Made by a program: the position numbers and the translations under genes. From positions 1-64,000 of the forward strand of contig JBIKLA010000014.1 of assembly GCA_044360075.1 (NCBI GenBank): a stretch of 64,000 nt of DNA, given 5' to 3'. This stretch comes from OMII01 sp947467385 (GTDB lineage: Bacteria; Bdellovibrionota_C; UBA2361; OMII01). Below the pieces are notes generated by a model. The model had not been told where the DNA came from, did no database searches, and saw only the letters and a list, made by a program, of their open reading frames with translations. Of the stretch, positions 1 through 8,309 are shown piece after piece. How positions within the stretch are numbered: position 1 is the stretch's first letter; each line of letters opens with the position of its first letter.

Positions 1-490
1 GGTCTTCAGTAGCGTCTAGGTCAATGAAGAGGTCGTACACCTCATTTATGACATCTGCCGGCCGAGCATCCTGGCGATCGATCTTGTTGATGACCACTAT
101 AATGGCCAGGCGGTTTTCAAGCGCCTTCCTGAGTACAAAGCGCGTCTGGGGCAGGGGGCCCTCAGAGGAATCGACGAGCAGAACCACACCGTCAACCATC
201 CCGAGAGCGCGCTCAACCTCGCCACCAAAATCTGCGTGGCCTGGAGTATCGAGGATGTTGATCTTGGTTTCGCCCCACTTAACTGAGCAGTTCTTGGCGG
301 CGATGGTAATGCCACGCTCTCGCTCCAGGTCCATGCTGTCCATGACCCGCTCAGCGACCTCCTGGTTCGAGCGGAAGAGGCCGCTCTGGCGGAAGAGGTG
401 GTCCACGAGGGTCGTCTTGCCGTGGTCAACGTGCGCTATGATCGCGATGTTGCGGATATTATTATTAATTACTTTGTTCGACTGTGTCAT
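1..490 (-). CDS. typA: TypA/BipA translational GTPase, N-terminal part (cut by window start)
   Basis: This is the first 163 codons of a leftward gene that runs off the window. The protein starts at an ATG at 490-488. It carries G1 (AHVDHGKTT, about residues 18-26), the ERERGITI switch region, G3 (DTPGHADF) and G4 (NKID), in the order and spacing of TypA/BipA, a ribosome-associated GTPase of the elongation-factor family. I prefer TypA to EF-Tu, EF-G or LepA because of the sequence between G1 and G3 (LVDHLFRQSG, then ERVMDSMDLERERGIT). No Shine-Dalgarno sequence precedes the ATG; a promoter-like element lies only about 9 bases upstream, so the mRNA may be leaderless. The family is known for roles in stress, cold growth and ribosome assembly; regulation here is inferred only. 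Confidence 0.93.
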   Translation of the reverse strand, partial: MTQSNKVINNNIRNIAIIAHVDHGKTTLVDHLFRQSGLFRSNQEVAERVMDSMDLERERGITIAAKNCSVKWGETKINILDTPGHADFGGEVERALGMVDGVVLLVDSSEGPLPQTRFVLRKALENRLAIIVVINKIDRQDARPADVINEVYDLFIDLDATED

Positions 491-499
491 GCGGCAAGC

Positions 500-528
500 A
501 TGGTAGCGTGCATTGAGTAATTACTCAA
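500..528 (-). promoter_or_regulatory. Candidate typA promoter overlapping a palindrome
   Basis: Read on the minus strand, TTGAGT (528-523) is followed after 17 bases by TACCAT (505-500). This is a good sigma-70-type pair with ideal spacing. The -10 hexamer ends only 9 bases before the typA ATG, so a normal start point would leave almost no leader. The -35 hexamer lies inside the 511-530 palindrome, so a dimeric regulator bound there would compete with RNA polymerase. This is a pattern match without experimental support. Confidence 0.45.
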
Positions 529-530
529 TG
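511..530. promoter_or_regulatory. Perfect 20-bp palindrome (candidate operator)
   Basis: The half-site CATTGAGTAA is followed directly by its exact reverse complement, giving a gapless two-fold symmetric site. A perfect 10+10 palindrome is unlikely by chance in 64 kb of GC-rich DNA, and this AT-rich one sits in the typA/symporter intergenic region across the predicted typA -35 element. It resembles the target of a homodimeric repressor, but I cannot name the regulator. Confidence 0.5.
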
Positions 531-703
531 TTACGGCCCGAAACTCCAACTCACGGCGCTATGGTCCTTGGGGCCGGCTGCGTTTGGCGGTTCCAGGCAG
601 TAGGCTCAATGAGCTGGCCTGCCTTAGACGATTACTTTCACGATCTCGCCATATTGTGTATCGAATCACTAAGTAACGACCACAGCCATGCCCGAATTTG
701 CGT

Positions 704-1912
704 ATGAACCCTCCTAAGCCCTCATTAGCCTCTCTCATCATTATTGGGATGATCCTCGGGCTCGGCGTGGGGTTCTTCGTGGGGCCGAGTGCTGCTTCAC
801 TCGGAGTTGTAGGAAAGGTCTACATCGACCTGATCAAGATGATGGCGGTGCCCCTTGTTTTCTTGACCATCGTGGACGCCATAATCTCCACCGCGATTTC
901 GTGGAGACACGCTGGCCGATGGGCCTTTGTGATCGTGTGCAACTCAGTGTGCGCTCTCGTCATCGGGCTCACGCTTTCGAACATCTTTCGGCCCGGGCAG
1001 GGCTTCCCGCTCTCACTGGCGAGCTCGGGCCAGGCAGTCTCCGCTGACCTCGGTGCCCCGTCGCTGGCTGCCGTGCTCAACGCCATCGTCCCAAACACTA
1101 TCGTTGCGCCCTTCGCCGAGAATAACGTGATCTCCGTGGTGTTCCTGGCGCTGCTCATCGGCGCCGCTGTCCGGCGATATGTACAGCAGGCGCAGGGCTC
1201 TGCAGTGCAGGTGCAGCGAATGACCGACGGCCTGCTCGCGGTATGGAAGATAGCGCTCATGTGGCTTGTGCACCTCGTGCCCGTGGCGGTTTTCTGCGTC
1301 ACGGCCAAGACAGTGGGCGAGCATGGCTTCTCGCCGTTCGCCAACCTTGCAAAGTATGTTGGGATCGGTTTTCTTGGCTTAAGCCTCCAGATTCTGCTCG
1401 TCTATCCGCTATGGATCCGAATCATCGGCAACATCCCGCTTGCGCACTTTGTCCAGGTCGCCCGCAGGCCCGTTGCCTATGCGTTTGGAACCAACTCAAG
1501 CCTCGCCACGCTCCCCCTGACCCTTGAGGCCCTTGATGAGCTTAAGGTTTCCAAGAGCGCATCGAGGCTTGGCGCGTGCATTGGAACAAATTTCAACAAC
1601 GATGGGATCCTGCTGTACGAGGCCATGGCGGTGCTCTTTGTTGCACAGGTGTACGGTATGGACCTATCGTTAGGCCAACAAATCGTTGCAGCCCTTATGA
1701 GCCTTGTGGCGGCAGTTGGTGTAGCCGGAGTCCCTGAGGCAGGCGTCGTTTCGCTCTCGCTTGTGCTCACTGCCGTTGGGCTTCCGCTTGAGATCGTGCC
1801 CCTTCTTCTGACGGTAGACTGGATCGTCGCCAGAATGAGGTCAGTCACCAACGTGCTCAGTGACATGACCGTGTCTGTGGCTATCAGCGGGGGAGTGCGG
1901 GACTCTCGATAG
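704..1912 (+). CDS. Dicarboxylate/amino acid:cation symporter (DAACS, GltP/DctA-like)
   Basis: This is an inner-membrane secondary transporter of about 402 residues with the re-entrant-loop architecture of the GltP/DctA/EAAT family. Family landmarks are visible: the serine-rich hairpin (NSSLATLP), the TM7 motif (here NFNNDG where most members have NMDG), the second hairpin GVAGVPEAG, and the TM8 substrate/cation segment around RSVTNVLSD. The substrate is probably a dicarboxylate or acidic amino acid taken up with sodium or protons. The PEAG hairpin marks a divergent subfamily, so substrate identity is uncertain. A TTG six bases upstream (698) is an alternative start. The gene stands alone, with divergent typA upstream and a convergent sigma-factor gene downstream. 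Confidence 0.88.
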   Translation: MNPPKPSLASLIIIGMILGLGVGFFVGPSAASLGVVGKVYIDLIKMMAVPLVFLTIVDAIISTAISWRHAGRWAFVIVCNSVCALVIGLTLSNIFRPGQGFPLSLASSGQAVSADLGAPSLAAVLNAIVPNTIVAPFAENNVISVVFLALLIGAAVRRYVQQAQGSAVQVQRMTDGLLAVWKIALMWLVHLVPVAVFCVTAKTVGEHGFSPFANLAKYVGIGFLGLSLQILLVYPLWIRIIGNIPLAHFVQVARRPVAYAFGTNSSLATLPLTLEALDELKVSKSASRLGACIGTNFNNDGILLYEAMAVLFVAQVYGMDLSLGQQIVAALMSLVAAVGVAGVPEAGVVSLSLVLTAVGLPLEIVPLLLTVDWIVARMRSVTNVLSDMTVSVAISGGVRDSR

Positions 1913-1927
1913 GGCGTCGGCCGGGAT

Positions 1928-3607
1928 CTACAAGGCGTCCCTCAGCGACACTAAGCTCGCAGCGGTCTTGGCACTGCCGAGGATACCCAGCGCTTTTGCC
2001 TCAATTTGGCGAATGCGCTCGAGCGAGACACCGAACATCACCGAGAGCTCCTCCAGGGTATGTGTCCGCTCTTTCTGGATGCCGAATCGCGACTGAATAA
2101 TGATGCGTTCACGCTCTGGGAGCTTCAGGAGTCGTTTCATGATTACCTCCGACAGGTCTCGCATCTGCGCATTGGCCTCAGGAGATGCAAACGGTGAGGC
2201 GATTGCGCCCCCGGAACTCTCTTCATCCGCAGACCCATGGACCCGATAGACGCGCGCCGAGATTCGCAGGAGTGCACGAGCCTGGTCAGGGCTAATTTCG
2301 AGTTGTGTGGCGAGTTCGGCGGTGTCCATCTGATGTGTTTTCGGGGAGGCGTTCGTCCGAATCTCCTGGAGGGCCTTGCCAAGGTAGGGCGGCACATAGA
2401 CAACATCGCCGGTGTCGCGAACAAAGCTATTGACCGCCTGTCTCATCCATATAAACGCGCAGGTTGCAAAGCTGGTTCCTCTCGTCAGGTCAAACCGCTC
2501 AATCGCCTTGAGCAGCCCAATGTTTGCCGCCTGCCGAAGATCTTGCTCGTCGAACCCTTTGGGCTGCCAATTTCTGAAGAGGGAGCTGACGAGCGGCGCG
2601 TTTGCCAAAAAGACGTAGTCCTTGATTGCGATGTACGGCTCCCGGCTGGCCAAGAGCTGCTTGAGATGACGCCGCGCCACAAGAGCAGTTCCGCCCAGCT
2701 CCTGCTGCAGCTCACGGATCCGGGCGGCGGCATTCTCCCGTGCCTCTGGGGTTGTCGAGCACCCATATGACTCGGCCTGCGAGGTTGTCTCAAGCTCGAT
2801 GAGTTCCCCCACCTTTGCCTCAATTTCCTTGGAGACGCTAAGGGCTTTTTCAGGCTTGGGCGGCAACATGCAAAGTAGGGTCGCGATTTTTGAGGAGGTT
2901 GCCTCGTCAAGAGAGGCAAACGGGTCAGGGGCGACCTCTGCCAGGGACCTGGCGATCTGCACCGCAAGCTTTTTGACCCCGGCCATCAGGCTTGCGTCGC
3001 CCTGGTCGGCTAGGAAGTGATGGTTATTGGTGAGGCCCCGGCGGTCTACGTCCAGGATGGCCTCCATGTGCCGCCTGCGGCCGAGCGGGAACTCAAAAAG
3101 TTTGCCCCAAAATGCGGGCCGAAACTCATCCTGAAGGTCACGGACAAGATCTCGAGTTTGCTGATGCGTAAGCCTCTGTGATCGCCACTCCGGATCGACA
3201 GGGGTTGAGAATCGTTCCTGGGCGCGTGACGTAAGGTCATCAAGGTGCACCTGATAACCGGCCAGCGAGCCTAGAAGTTGCGCGAGGGCCGTTTTGGAGG
3301 CCTCGTCCGGGTTGAGCAGCCTATCATGGGAGAGGATTTGAGTGGCCGCATCGAGAGCAAGATTCAAATCCTGAAGCTTGTCAGCGACCTGCTTTCTGAC
3401 TGCAGAGCTCTTTGCCGTGACGATCTCGGTGAGGGTCGGTCCGGCTGCCAGCAACACGCCAATCCGCGCACAGCTCGTCTTTGCGAGCAACATGAGCTCC
3501 TCGCTGCTCGGGCGGGCGGGAAGAGACGCGAACTCTACCGCTGGGGGCACAGCATCGTGCGTTTCACTATGCGTCGGGCCGCCGTTTTGCTTGCTGGGAT
3601 TCGGCAT
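1928..3607 (-). CDS. Sigma-70 family RNA polymerase sigma factor with long novel N-terminus
   Basis: This 559-residue protein ends in a recognisable sigma-70 core. Region 2 lies at about residues 330-405 (DLRQAANIGLLKAIERFD, then GTSFATCAFIWMRQAV). A region-3-like helix-turn-helix covers about 425-455. Region 4 is at about 490-545 (LPERERIIIQSRFGI and the recognition helix SLERIRQIEAKAL). The first 320 residues are mostly helical, charged and unlike sigma region 1.1 or the primary-sigma non-conserved region that I know. It is therefore more likely an alternative sigma than RpoD. The region-2 motif FATCAFIWMRQAV departs from the usual FATYAxWWIRQAI, so promoter melting or -10 recognition may differ. 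No anti-sigma gene is adjacent. The 3' end converges on the symporter with a 15-bp gap. Confidence 0.85.
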   Translation of the reverse strand: MPNPSKQNGGPTHSETHDAVPPAVEFASLPARPSSEELMLLAKTSCARIGVLLAAGPTLTEIVTAKSSAVRKQVADKLQDLNLALDAATQILSHDRLLNPDEASKTALAQLLGSLAGYQVHLDDLTSRAQERFSTPVDPEWRSQRLTHQQTRDLVRDLQDEFRPAFWGKLFEFPLGRRRHMEAILDVDRRGLTNNHHFLADQGDASLMAGVKKLAVQIARSLAEVAPDPFASLDEATSSKIATLLCMLPPKPEKALSVSKEIEAKVGELIELETTSQAESYGCSTTPEARENAAARIRELQQELGGTALVARRHLKQLLASREPYIAIKDYVFLANAPLVSSLFRNWQPKGFDEQDLRQAANIGLLKAIERFDLTRGTSFATCAFIWMRQAVNSFVRDTGDVVYVPPYLGKALQEIRTNASPKTHQMDTAELATQLEISPDQARALLRISARVYRVHGSADEESSGGAIASPFASPEANAQMRDLSEVIMKRLLKLPERERIIIQSRFGIQKERTHTLEELSVMFGVSLERIRQIEAKALGILGSAKTAASLVSLRDAL

Positions 3608-3705
3608 AGGACTGATGAGGCTATCTGAAACCGCCTGCCAGGCTAGCAGCGATGCTAGTCGGAATAAACAGCGGCATCAGTAGGGAGCGGTAGGTTTGGG
3701 AGCTC

Positions 3706-4932
3706 CTAGACCGCCTTGGCGAGCGGACTGCGAGGTGCCTGTGCCCCTTGAGCCGGATAGTAGCGGTGCACAAGCAGGTCGGCCGCATGCTCCGCTCCCG
3801 CCTTGAGGTCCCGAATGATCGGCTCCTGCCTCGCCTTGAGCGCCGCCCGGTCGTTCCAGGCGCGAGCCAGGGTGGTGCCGAGGCTCTCCTCGGTCAGGGA
3901 AGCGAGTTCAAGCCCATAATCTTCGCACTCCAAAAGCCGCAGGTAGCCCCGCACCTTCGGCGCGTAGATGAGCCCAACGACCGGCGTCTCAACTGAGCTC
4001 GCCAGAACGATAGAATGGAAACGCATGCCGACGAGGAGGCCGCAACGGCGAAGCACCGCCTGAATGTCGTGGCTGAGGTACTTCGAGTTTGTGATGACGT
4101 GGCCGTCGACCAACTGCGCAAGCTCCCGGCAGGTAGCCTCGTCCATCGGGTGCGTGCAGACGACGAGCGTCTGAAAGCGATCTTGCACGGCCCCCTGTGC
4201 CCTTTTAACTCCCGCCGCCACCATCTTGAGAAACGCCTTCGGATCCGCGAGCCGCTCTTTGGCTGTGAGCCACGTGTCGAGGTAGCTCGTTGCGTTTATG
4301 GCGAGGACCGGCTTCTCCGGGTTGAGCCCGATCTCTTTCATAATCGTTACTGCTGTGGCGTCGGATGAGACTGGGTTGATGAATGCTGCGTCGCCGGTCA
4401 GCTCAACCGGCTGGGTCACGCCAATCTCCTTGGTGAGCTTCTCGCTGTCTCGCTCACGCATCATGACGAGGTCACAGCCATTGATCGTCCACTTGGCGAA
4501 GAGCCTGCTGACCCAGCTCGGAAAGGGACCGATGCCGGTGCTATAGCACACCATCTTGCAGCCCAATAGGCGCGCGAGGGGGACGAGGAAAACGAGCGTA
4601 ATAAGGTAATTGAAGGCCGGATTAAAGAGCTTCTTTCCGAAGATGATTCCATCACAGATGAGGGCGCAATCGCTCTTGGCGAGGCAGCGCAATGTGGGAA
4701 GACCGAGGAGCCTGACGCTTAGGGTCCACGGCATGACATCTACTGCCCGCACATTGTACTTGGATCCGTAGTGCTCCTTGACCCACTTGGGGTTGATTGT
4801 CGGCACGAAAAACTCAGCGTCCGGCAGCCGCTTTGACACGCTCTCCATGATGCTTGACATGATCGCCATGTCGCCAAGATTACGGCCCGAGTTGTTTCCG
4901 AGGAGGGTGATTCGAGGGTGTGAGCCTTTCAT
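3706..4932 (-). CDS. Polysaccharide pyruvyl transferase family protein
   Basis: This 408-residue protein has the N-terminal signature of the polysaccharide pyruvyl transferase family (LLGNNSGRNLGDMAI, then alternating Rossmann-like strands) and the C-terminal GMRFHSIVLAS segment typical of the family (CsaB, WcaK, GumL relatives). Members transfer pyruvate from PEP to sugars of cell-surface polymers as ketals. The acceptor here is unknown. I chose the ATG at 4932 because the family homology begins there; an upstream in-frame start would add 32 poorly conserved residues. It is divergently transcribed from panB. Glycosyltransferase genes that could supply the acceptor lie far away, at 21.6-24.9 kb and 52.6-60 kb. 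Confidence 0.8.
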   Translation of the reverse strand: MKGSHPRITLLGNNSGRNLGDMAIMSSIMESVSKRLPDAEFFVPTINPKWVKEHYGSKYNVRAVDVMPWTLSVRLLGLPTLRCLAKSDCALICDGIIFGKKLFNPAFNYLITLVFLVPLARLLGCKMVCYSTGIGPFPSWVSRLFAKWTINGCDLVMMRERDSEKLTKEIGVTQPVELTGDAAFINPVSSDATAVTIMKEIGLNPEKPVLAINATSYLDTWLTAKERLADPKAFLKMVAAGVKRAQGAVQDRFQTLVVCTHPMDEATCRELAQLVDGHVITNSKYLSHDIQAVLRRCGLLVGMRFHSIVLASSVETPVVGLIYAPKVRGYLRLLECEDYGLELASLTEESLGTTLARAWNDRAALKARQEPIIRDLKAGAEHAADLLVHRYYPAQGAQAPRSPLAKAV

Positions 4933-5168
4933 GAGCAACTGCCTTAAAAAACAAGCCTCTGTTGTAGTGTGGTTCGTGACACTTATCAAGGCTAGTCGGG
5001 TTCGGAGGATTGCTTGCTGCGCTCTCAAGCTGCTGAAACTCCCCGTTTTTGGGCGGTCGAGAACAGCCGACGATTAGGCCCTGGGGCTTCCTTGCAATCT
5101 GGCTCCGGGCTGCTACGCTTCATTCGCTCTCTGTTAGGACAGAGGAGAAGAAAAAAATCGAGCCTCGT

Positions 5169-5993
5169 ATGACCGGCCCCCAAACAGCAGACCGAAAACG
5201 GGTGACACTTCCAGCCCTTCGCGCCCGGCGCGAATCGGGGGATAAAATCACCATGCTTACCTGCTATGACGCAAGCTTCGCGAGCCTTCTCGATCAGTGT
5301 GGCGTGGATGTGCTGCTCGTGGGCGACTCCCTCGGGATGGTGCTCCAGGGCCACGACACGACCATCCCGGTGACGGTAGAGGATGTGGCGTACCACACGA
5401 GCAGCGTTGCCCGAAGGAAGCCCAAGAGCTGGATAGTCGCCGACATGCCGTTTGGCTCCTATCACGAATCGCCGGCCCAAGCGTTCCGCAGTGCGTCGAT
5501 CCTAATGGCTGCAGGCGCTCAGATGGTGAAGCTTGAGGGTGGGGCGTGGCTAGTGCCGACGGTGAAGTTCCTTTCGGAGCGGGGAGTGCCGGTATGCGCG
5601 CACCTTGGCCTGACGCCGCAGTCAGTGCATGCTCTCGGCGGATACCGGGTGCAGGGTCGTGATGAGGAGAGTGCGTCGAAGCTCCTCTTGGACGCCAAAG
5701 CGCTGGAGCATGCGGGCGCTGAGATCATTCTCGTTGAGCTCATCCCCTCGGCGCTCGGAAAGCGCCTGACCGAAGCGGTTGATGTTCCCACGGTCGGAAT
5801 TGGGGCCGGGCCACACCTGACGGGACAGGTGCTCGTGCTGTACGACATACTCGATATTACGCCGGGCAAAAGGGCCAGGTTCGCAAAGAACTTCATGCAG
5901 GGCTCCCACAGCGTTCGCGAGGCGGTATCTCGTTTTGTCGATGAAGTCAGGTCAGGGGCGTATCCGGCGCCCGAGCATGCCTTTGATTTGTAG
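5169..5993 (+). CDS. panB: 3-methyl-2-oxobutanoate hydroxymethyltransferase (ketopantoate hydroxymethyltransferase)
   Basis: PanB makes ketopantoate from alpha-ketoisovalerate and 5,10-methylene-THF, the first committed step of pantothenate and CoA synthesis in the cytoplasm. The 274-residue product is near the usual length. It shows family motifs in order: MLTCYDASFA, LLVGDSLGMVLQG (metal-binding aspartate), TIPVTVEDVAYH, VADMPFGSY, VKLEGG, AHLGLTPQSVH and GIGAGP. The ATG at 5169 is chosen because homology begins just after it; the reading frame stays open further upstream without family similarity. No panC or panD is adjacent, so the gene appears to be a single-gene unit. Confidence 0.95.
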   Translation: MTGPQTADRKRVTLPALRARRESGDKITMLTCYDASFASLLDQCGVDVLLVGDSLGMVLQGHDTTIPVTVEDVAYHTSSVARRKPKSWIVADMPFGSYHESPAQAFRSASILMAAGAQMVKLEGGAWLVPTVKFLSERGVPVCAHLGLTPQSVHALGGYRVQGRDEESASKLLLDAKALEHAGAEIILVELIPSALGKRLTEAVDVPTVGIGAGPHLTGQVLVLYDILDITPGKRARFAKNFMQGSHSVREAVSRFVDEVRSGAYPAPEHAFDL

Positions 5994-5996
5994 GGC

Positions 5997-6015
5997 TGCC
6001 TGCTTATAAGCGGCA
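5997..6015 (+). terminator. Weak hairpin after panB
   Basis: TGCC(T)GCT pairs with AGCGGCA across a TATA loop, starting 3 bases after the panB stop. No T-tract follows, so this may be only a 3'-end structure or part of a Rho-dependent end. It separates panB from the riboswitch leader. Confidence 0.25.
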
Positions 6016-6069
6016 TCGCAGGGCATCCCGAAGTCTCTAGGCGCAACGCCTCAATTGACAGCTACCAGG

Positions 6070-6235
6070 AGACGGGGTACGACCGGACCAGATTGCGAGC
6101 GTCAGGGAAGAACGGTGAAACTCCGTCGCGGTCCCGCCGCTGTAACCGGCATCTTCGTTTCAACAAAGCCCACTGTTTCGTGAGAAGCGGGAAGGGGAAA
6201 CGACCAAAGGCCGGGAGCCAGAAGACCTTCTCGCG
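6070..6235 (+). promoter_or_regulatory. Cobalamin (B12) riboswitch
   Basis: The leader upstream of btuB contains the adenosylcobalamin aptamer core. The run GGGAAgaaCGGTGAAACTCCG is followed by GCGGTCCCGCCGCTGTAA (6104-6148), then GCCCACTG, GAAGCGGGAAGG and the B12 box variant AGCCAGAAGACC (6216-6227; the usual box is AGCCAGGAGACC). In this class, ligand binding lowers expression of the downstream transporter genes. The position fits: about 130 bases before the btuB start. It probably also controls the closely spaced btuF, btuD and btuC. Confidence 0.95.
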
Positions 6236-6272
6236 ATCGCCGTACGAAACCGAAGAGATTCGGGGTCGACGC

Positions 6273-6310
6273 TCGAGCACCACCCTCGTGGATTGGGGTG
6301 GTCCGCTCGA
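6273..6310 (+). promoter_or_regulatory. Hairpin between riboswitch aptamer and btuB (possible expression platform)
   Basis: TCGAGC and ACCACCC (6273-6285) pair with GGGTGGT and GCTCGA (6296-6310), giving 13 pairs with a two-base bulge. No T-tract follows. A small GAAA-loop hairpin (CCCG/CGGG) comes next, before the GGAGG ribosome-binding site at about 6355. The arrangement suggests control of translation initiation rather than transcription termination, but I cannot fold the whole leader. Confidence 0.45.
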
Positions 6311-6362
6311 ACTCAGCTTACAAACAGTCCCGGAAACGGGAAAACTGAGGAACGGAGGAAGC

Positions 6363-8309
6363 GTGAACCCACGCCGTTGCTCCTGTGCCTTTCGTGTATT
6401 CTTTTTAGCTCTCGTCTGGGTGAGCGTGGTGCCGTGCGCCTACGCCCAAGAGACGGAGGTGGGAGATGATGAAAAGGGGCAAGAGCTTGACCAGATAATT
6501 GTCACGGGTACCCGCCTTGAGGCCACCCAGAAGACTGACGGCAGCACCTCGACCGTGCTCACCGAGCAGGAGCTTGAGGACGGCCAATACCGGAGTGCAA
6601 TCGACGCGCTGGCACAGGTGCCAGGGGTCGATGTTGTGCAGAGTGGAGGGCCGGGCGGCAACGCCTCTATTTTTATCCGCGGCGCAGACAGCGGCCAGAC
6701 GCTGGTGCTGCTCGACGGCATCGAGCTGAATAATCCTGCCTCCACAAACCGAAGCTTCAACATGGCCAACCTCACGCTTGAGAACGTTGAGCGCGTCGAG
6801 GTTATCCGCGGCCCACAAAGTACCATCTACGGCTCCGATGCGATGGGTGGAGTCATTAACCTGGTCTCAAAAAAGGCCCAAGAGGGGCTCCATATGAGCG
6901 CCACCTCCGAGGCCGGGTCGTTTAGCTCCTTTAACCAGATTGGAAACATATCATACGGCAGCAAGGGTCTTGATGTCTCAACTGCAATTACGCAGCAGAA
7001 TCTCGGCAGCGTGTCGGCTGCGAGCGCGCAGTATGGCAATGGGGAGCCGGATAGGTATGACAACACCTCGCTCTCAGGTCGGGTGCGCATGGCGCCCTCT
7101 GAGATGTTTGATGCCACTTCAACCATTAGGTATGTCCGATCCCAGGATGACCTTGATAATTTCGGAGGCCCTGGAGGGGATGACCCAAACCACACCCTCA
7201 ACAATAACGAGTTCTTTACGCGCGGCGACTTTACGGGACATTTCCTTTCTAAGACCCTTGAGCCTACGGCGTATGTCTCGTACACACGCCAAACCCTTGA
7301 TGACGTGAATTTCCCCGACGAGGTCAGCTTCGACTCGCTCGACTCGTCGTACGATGGCACGGTGCTTACCTACGGCGGTAGGCTAAGCTGGAAGCAGAGC
7401 AAGTTGTTTTCAGTGGTGGGCGGCGCCGAGAGCCAGATAGAAACTGCGACGTCGTACTACTTCTCAGATGGCCCTTATGGCCCGTACACGGATGAGCTCC
7501 CGAAATCGACGGCCCAGGACGACGGTTACTACCTTGAGTCTCGCCTCGCCTACGATGAGAGCCTTTACATCGACGCAGGTGTGCGGCACGACGAGCACTC
7601 AATTTTCGGCAACCACACGACCTTCAAGGTAGCCCCAGCGTGGCTTGTCACAGACACCACGCGGCTCCATGCGTCAGTCGGAACAGGCTTCAAAGCGCCA
7701 TCGCTCGCGCAGCTCTACTCGAGCTACGGGAATCCAGACCTCCAGAGCGAAGAGAGTACCGGCTGGGACATCGGCATCGACCAGGATATAGTCAAGAATA
7801 AGGCCTCCGTGTCGCTGACCTACTTCCGCAACACATTCGATAACCTGATCTCCTTTGATCCGGCCACGTTCGTCCTTGAGAATATCGAATCAGCCCAAAC
7901 CGAAGGTCTGGAAGTGGGCACCACCTTCAATCCCCTTGACGAGATCTCGACTCGGCTCGCCTACACCTACACCGACACCTTAAATGACCAGACGGGCGAG
8001 TCGCTGCTGCGGCGCCCCAGGAACAAGGCCATATTCACGGCGGTGTACTCCCCGATCAGCCGAATCCGCTCGCAGCTCCAGTGGCAGCTCTACAGCTCTC
8101 GGGGAGACTACGACTACGGCGCATACCCGCCGACCCGCATAGCGCTCGCCGGGTACGGGATCGTCAATCTCGCGGTGTCATACCAGATCGACTCGAATCT
8201 CGAGATTATCTCCCGCATCAACAATCTCTTTGACAAGGAGTACGAGGAGGTCTACGGATTTGGTACCATGGGGGCGACGGCTTTCGGCGGCCTCAAGGTT
8301 ACCCTCTAG
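6363..8309 (+). CDS. btuB: TonB-dependent outer-membrane cobalamin receptor
   Basis: I place the start at a GTG at 6363, right after a GGAGG site. This gives 648 residues and a clean signal peptide (RVFFLALVWVSVVPCAYA, cleaved near residue 28); an ATG-initiated extension would translate the riboswitch. The mature protein begins with a TonB box (DQIIVTGTR, about 43-51). The plug domain follows (VPGVDVVQSGG, SIFIRGADSGQTLVLLDGIELN, VERVEVIRGPQSTIYGSDAMGGVINL), then a barrel of about 450 residues ending in the outer-membrane-type C-terminus GGLKVTL. The receptor moves B12 into the periplasm using TonB/ExbBD energy; those genes are not in this window. It is followed directly by btuF. Confidence 0.92.
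   Translation: MNPRRCSCAFRVFFLALVWVSVVPCAYAQETEVGDDEKGQELDQIIVTGTRLEATQKTDGSTSTVLTEQELEDGQYRSAIDALAQVPGVDVVQSGGPGGNASIFIRGADSGQTLVLLDGIELNNPASTNRSFNMANLTLENVERVEVIRGPQSTIYGSDAMGGVINLVSKKAQEGLHMSATSEAGSFSSFNQIGNISYGSKGLDVSTAITQQNLGSVSAASAQYGNGEPDRYDNTSLSGRVRMAPSEMFDATSTIRYVRSQDDLDNFGGPGGDDPNHTLNNNEFFTRGDFTGHFLSKTLEPTAYVSYTRQTLDDVNFPDEVSFDSLDSSYDGTVLTYGGRLSWKQSKLFSVVGGAESQIETATSYYFSDGPYGPYTDELPKSTAQDDGYYLESRLAYDESLYIDAGVRHDEHSIFGNHTTFKVAPAWLVTDTTRLHASVGTGFKAPSLAQLYSSYGNPDLQSEESTGWDIGIDQDIVKNKASVSLTYFRNTFDNLISFDPATFVLENIESAQTEGLEVGTTFNPLDEISTRLAYTYTDTLNDQTGESLLRRPRNKAIFTAVYSPISRIRSQLQWQLYSSRGDYDYGAYPPTRIALAGYGIVNLAVSYQIDSNLEIISRINNLFDKEYEEVYGFGTMGATAFGGLKVTL

Noticed and set aside
24..506. 160-residue frame on the + strand across typA
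   Set aside because: It is antisense to a clear TypA GTPase; its composition is arginine/serine rich and it has no motif.
6093..6362. N-terminal extension of BtuB from an ATG at 6093
   Set aside because: It would translate the riboswitch; the GTG at 6363 has a GGAGG site and a signal peptide directly behind it.
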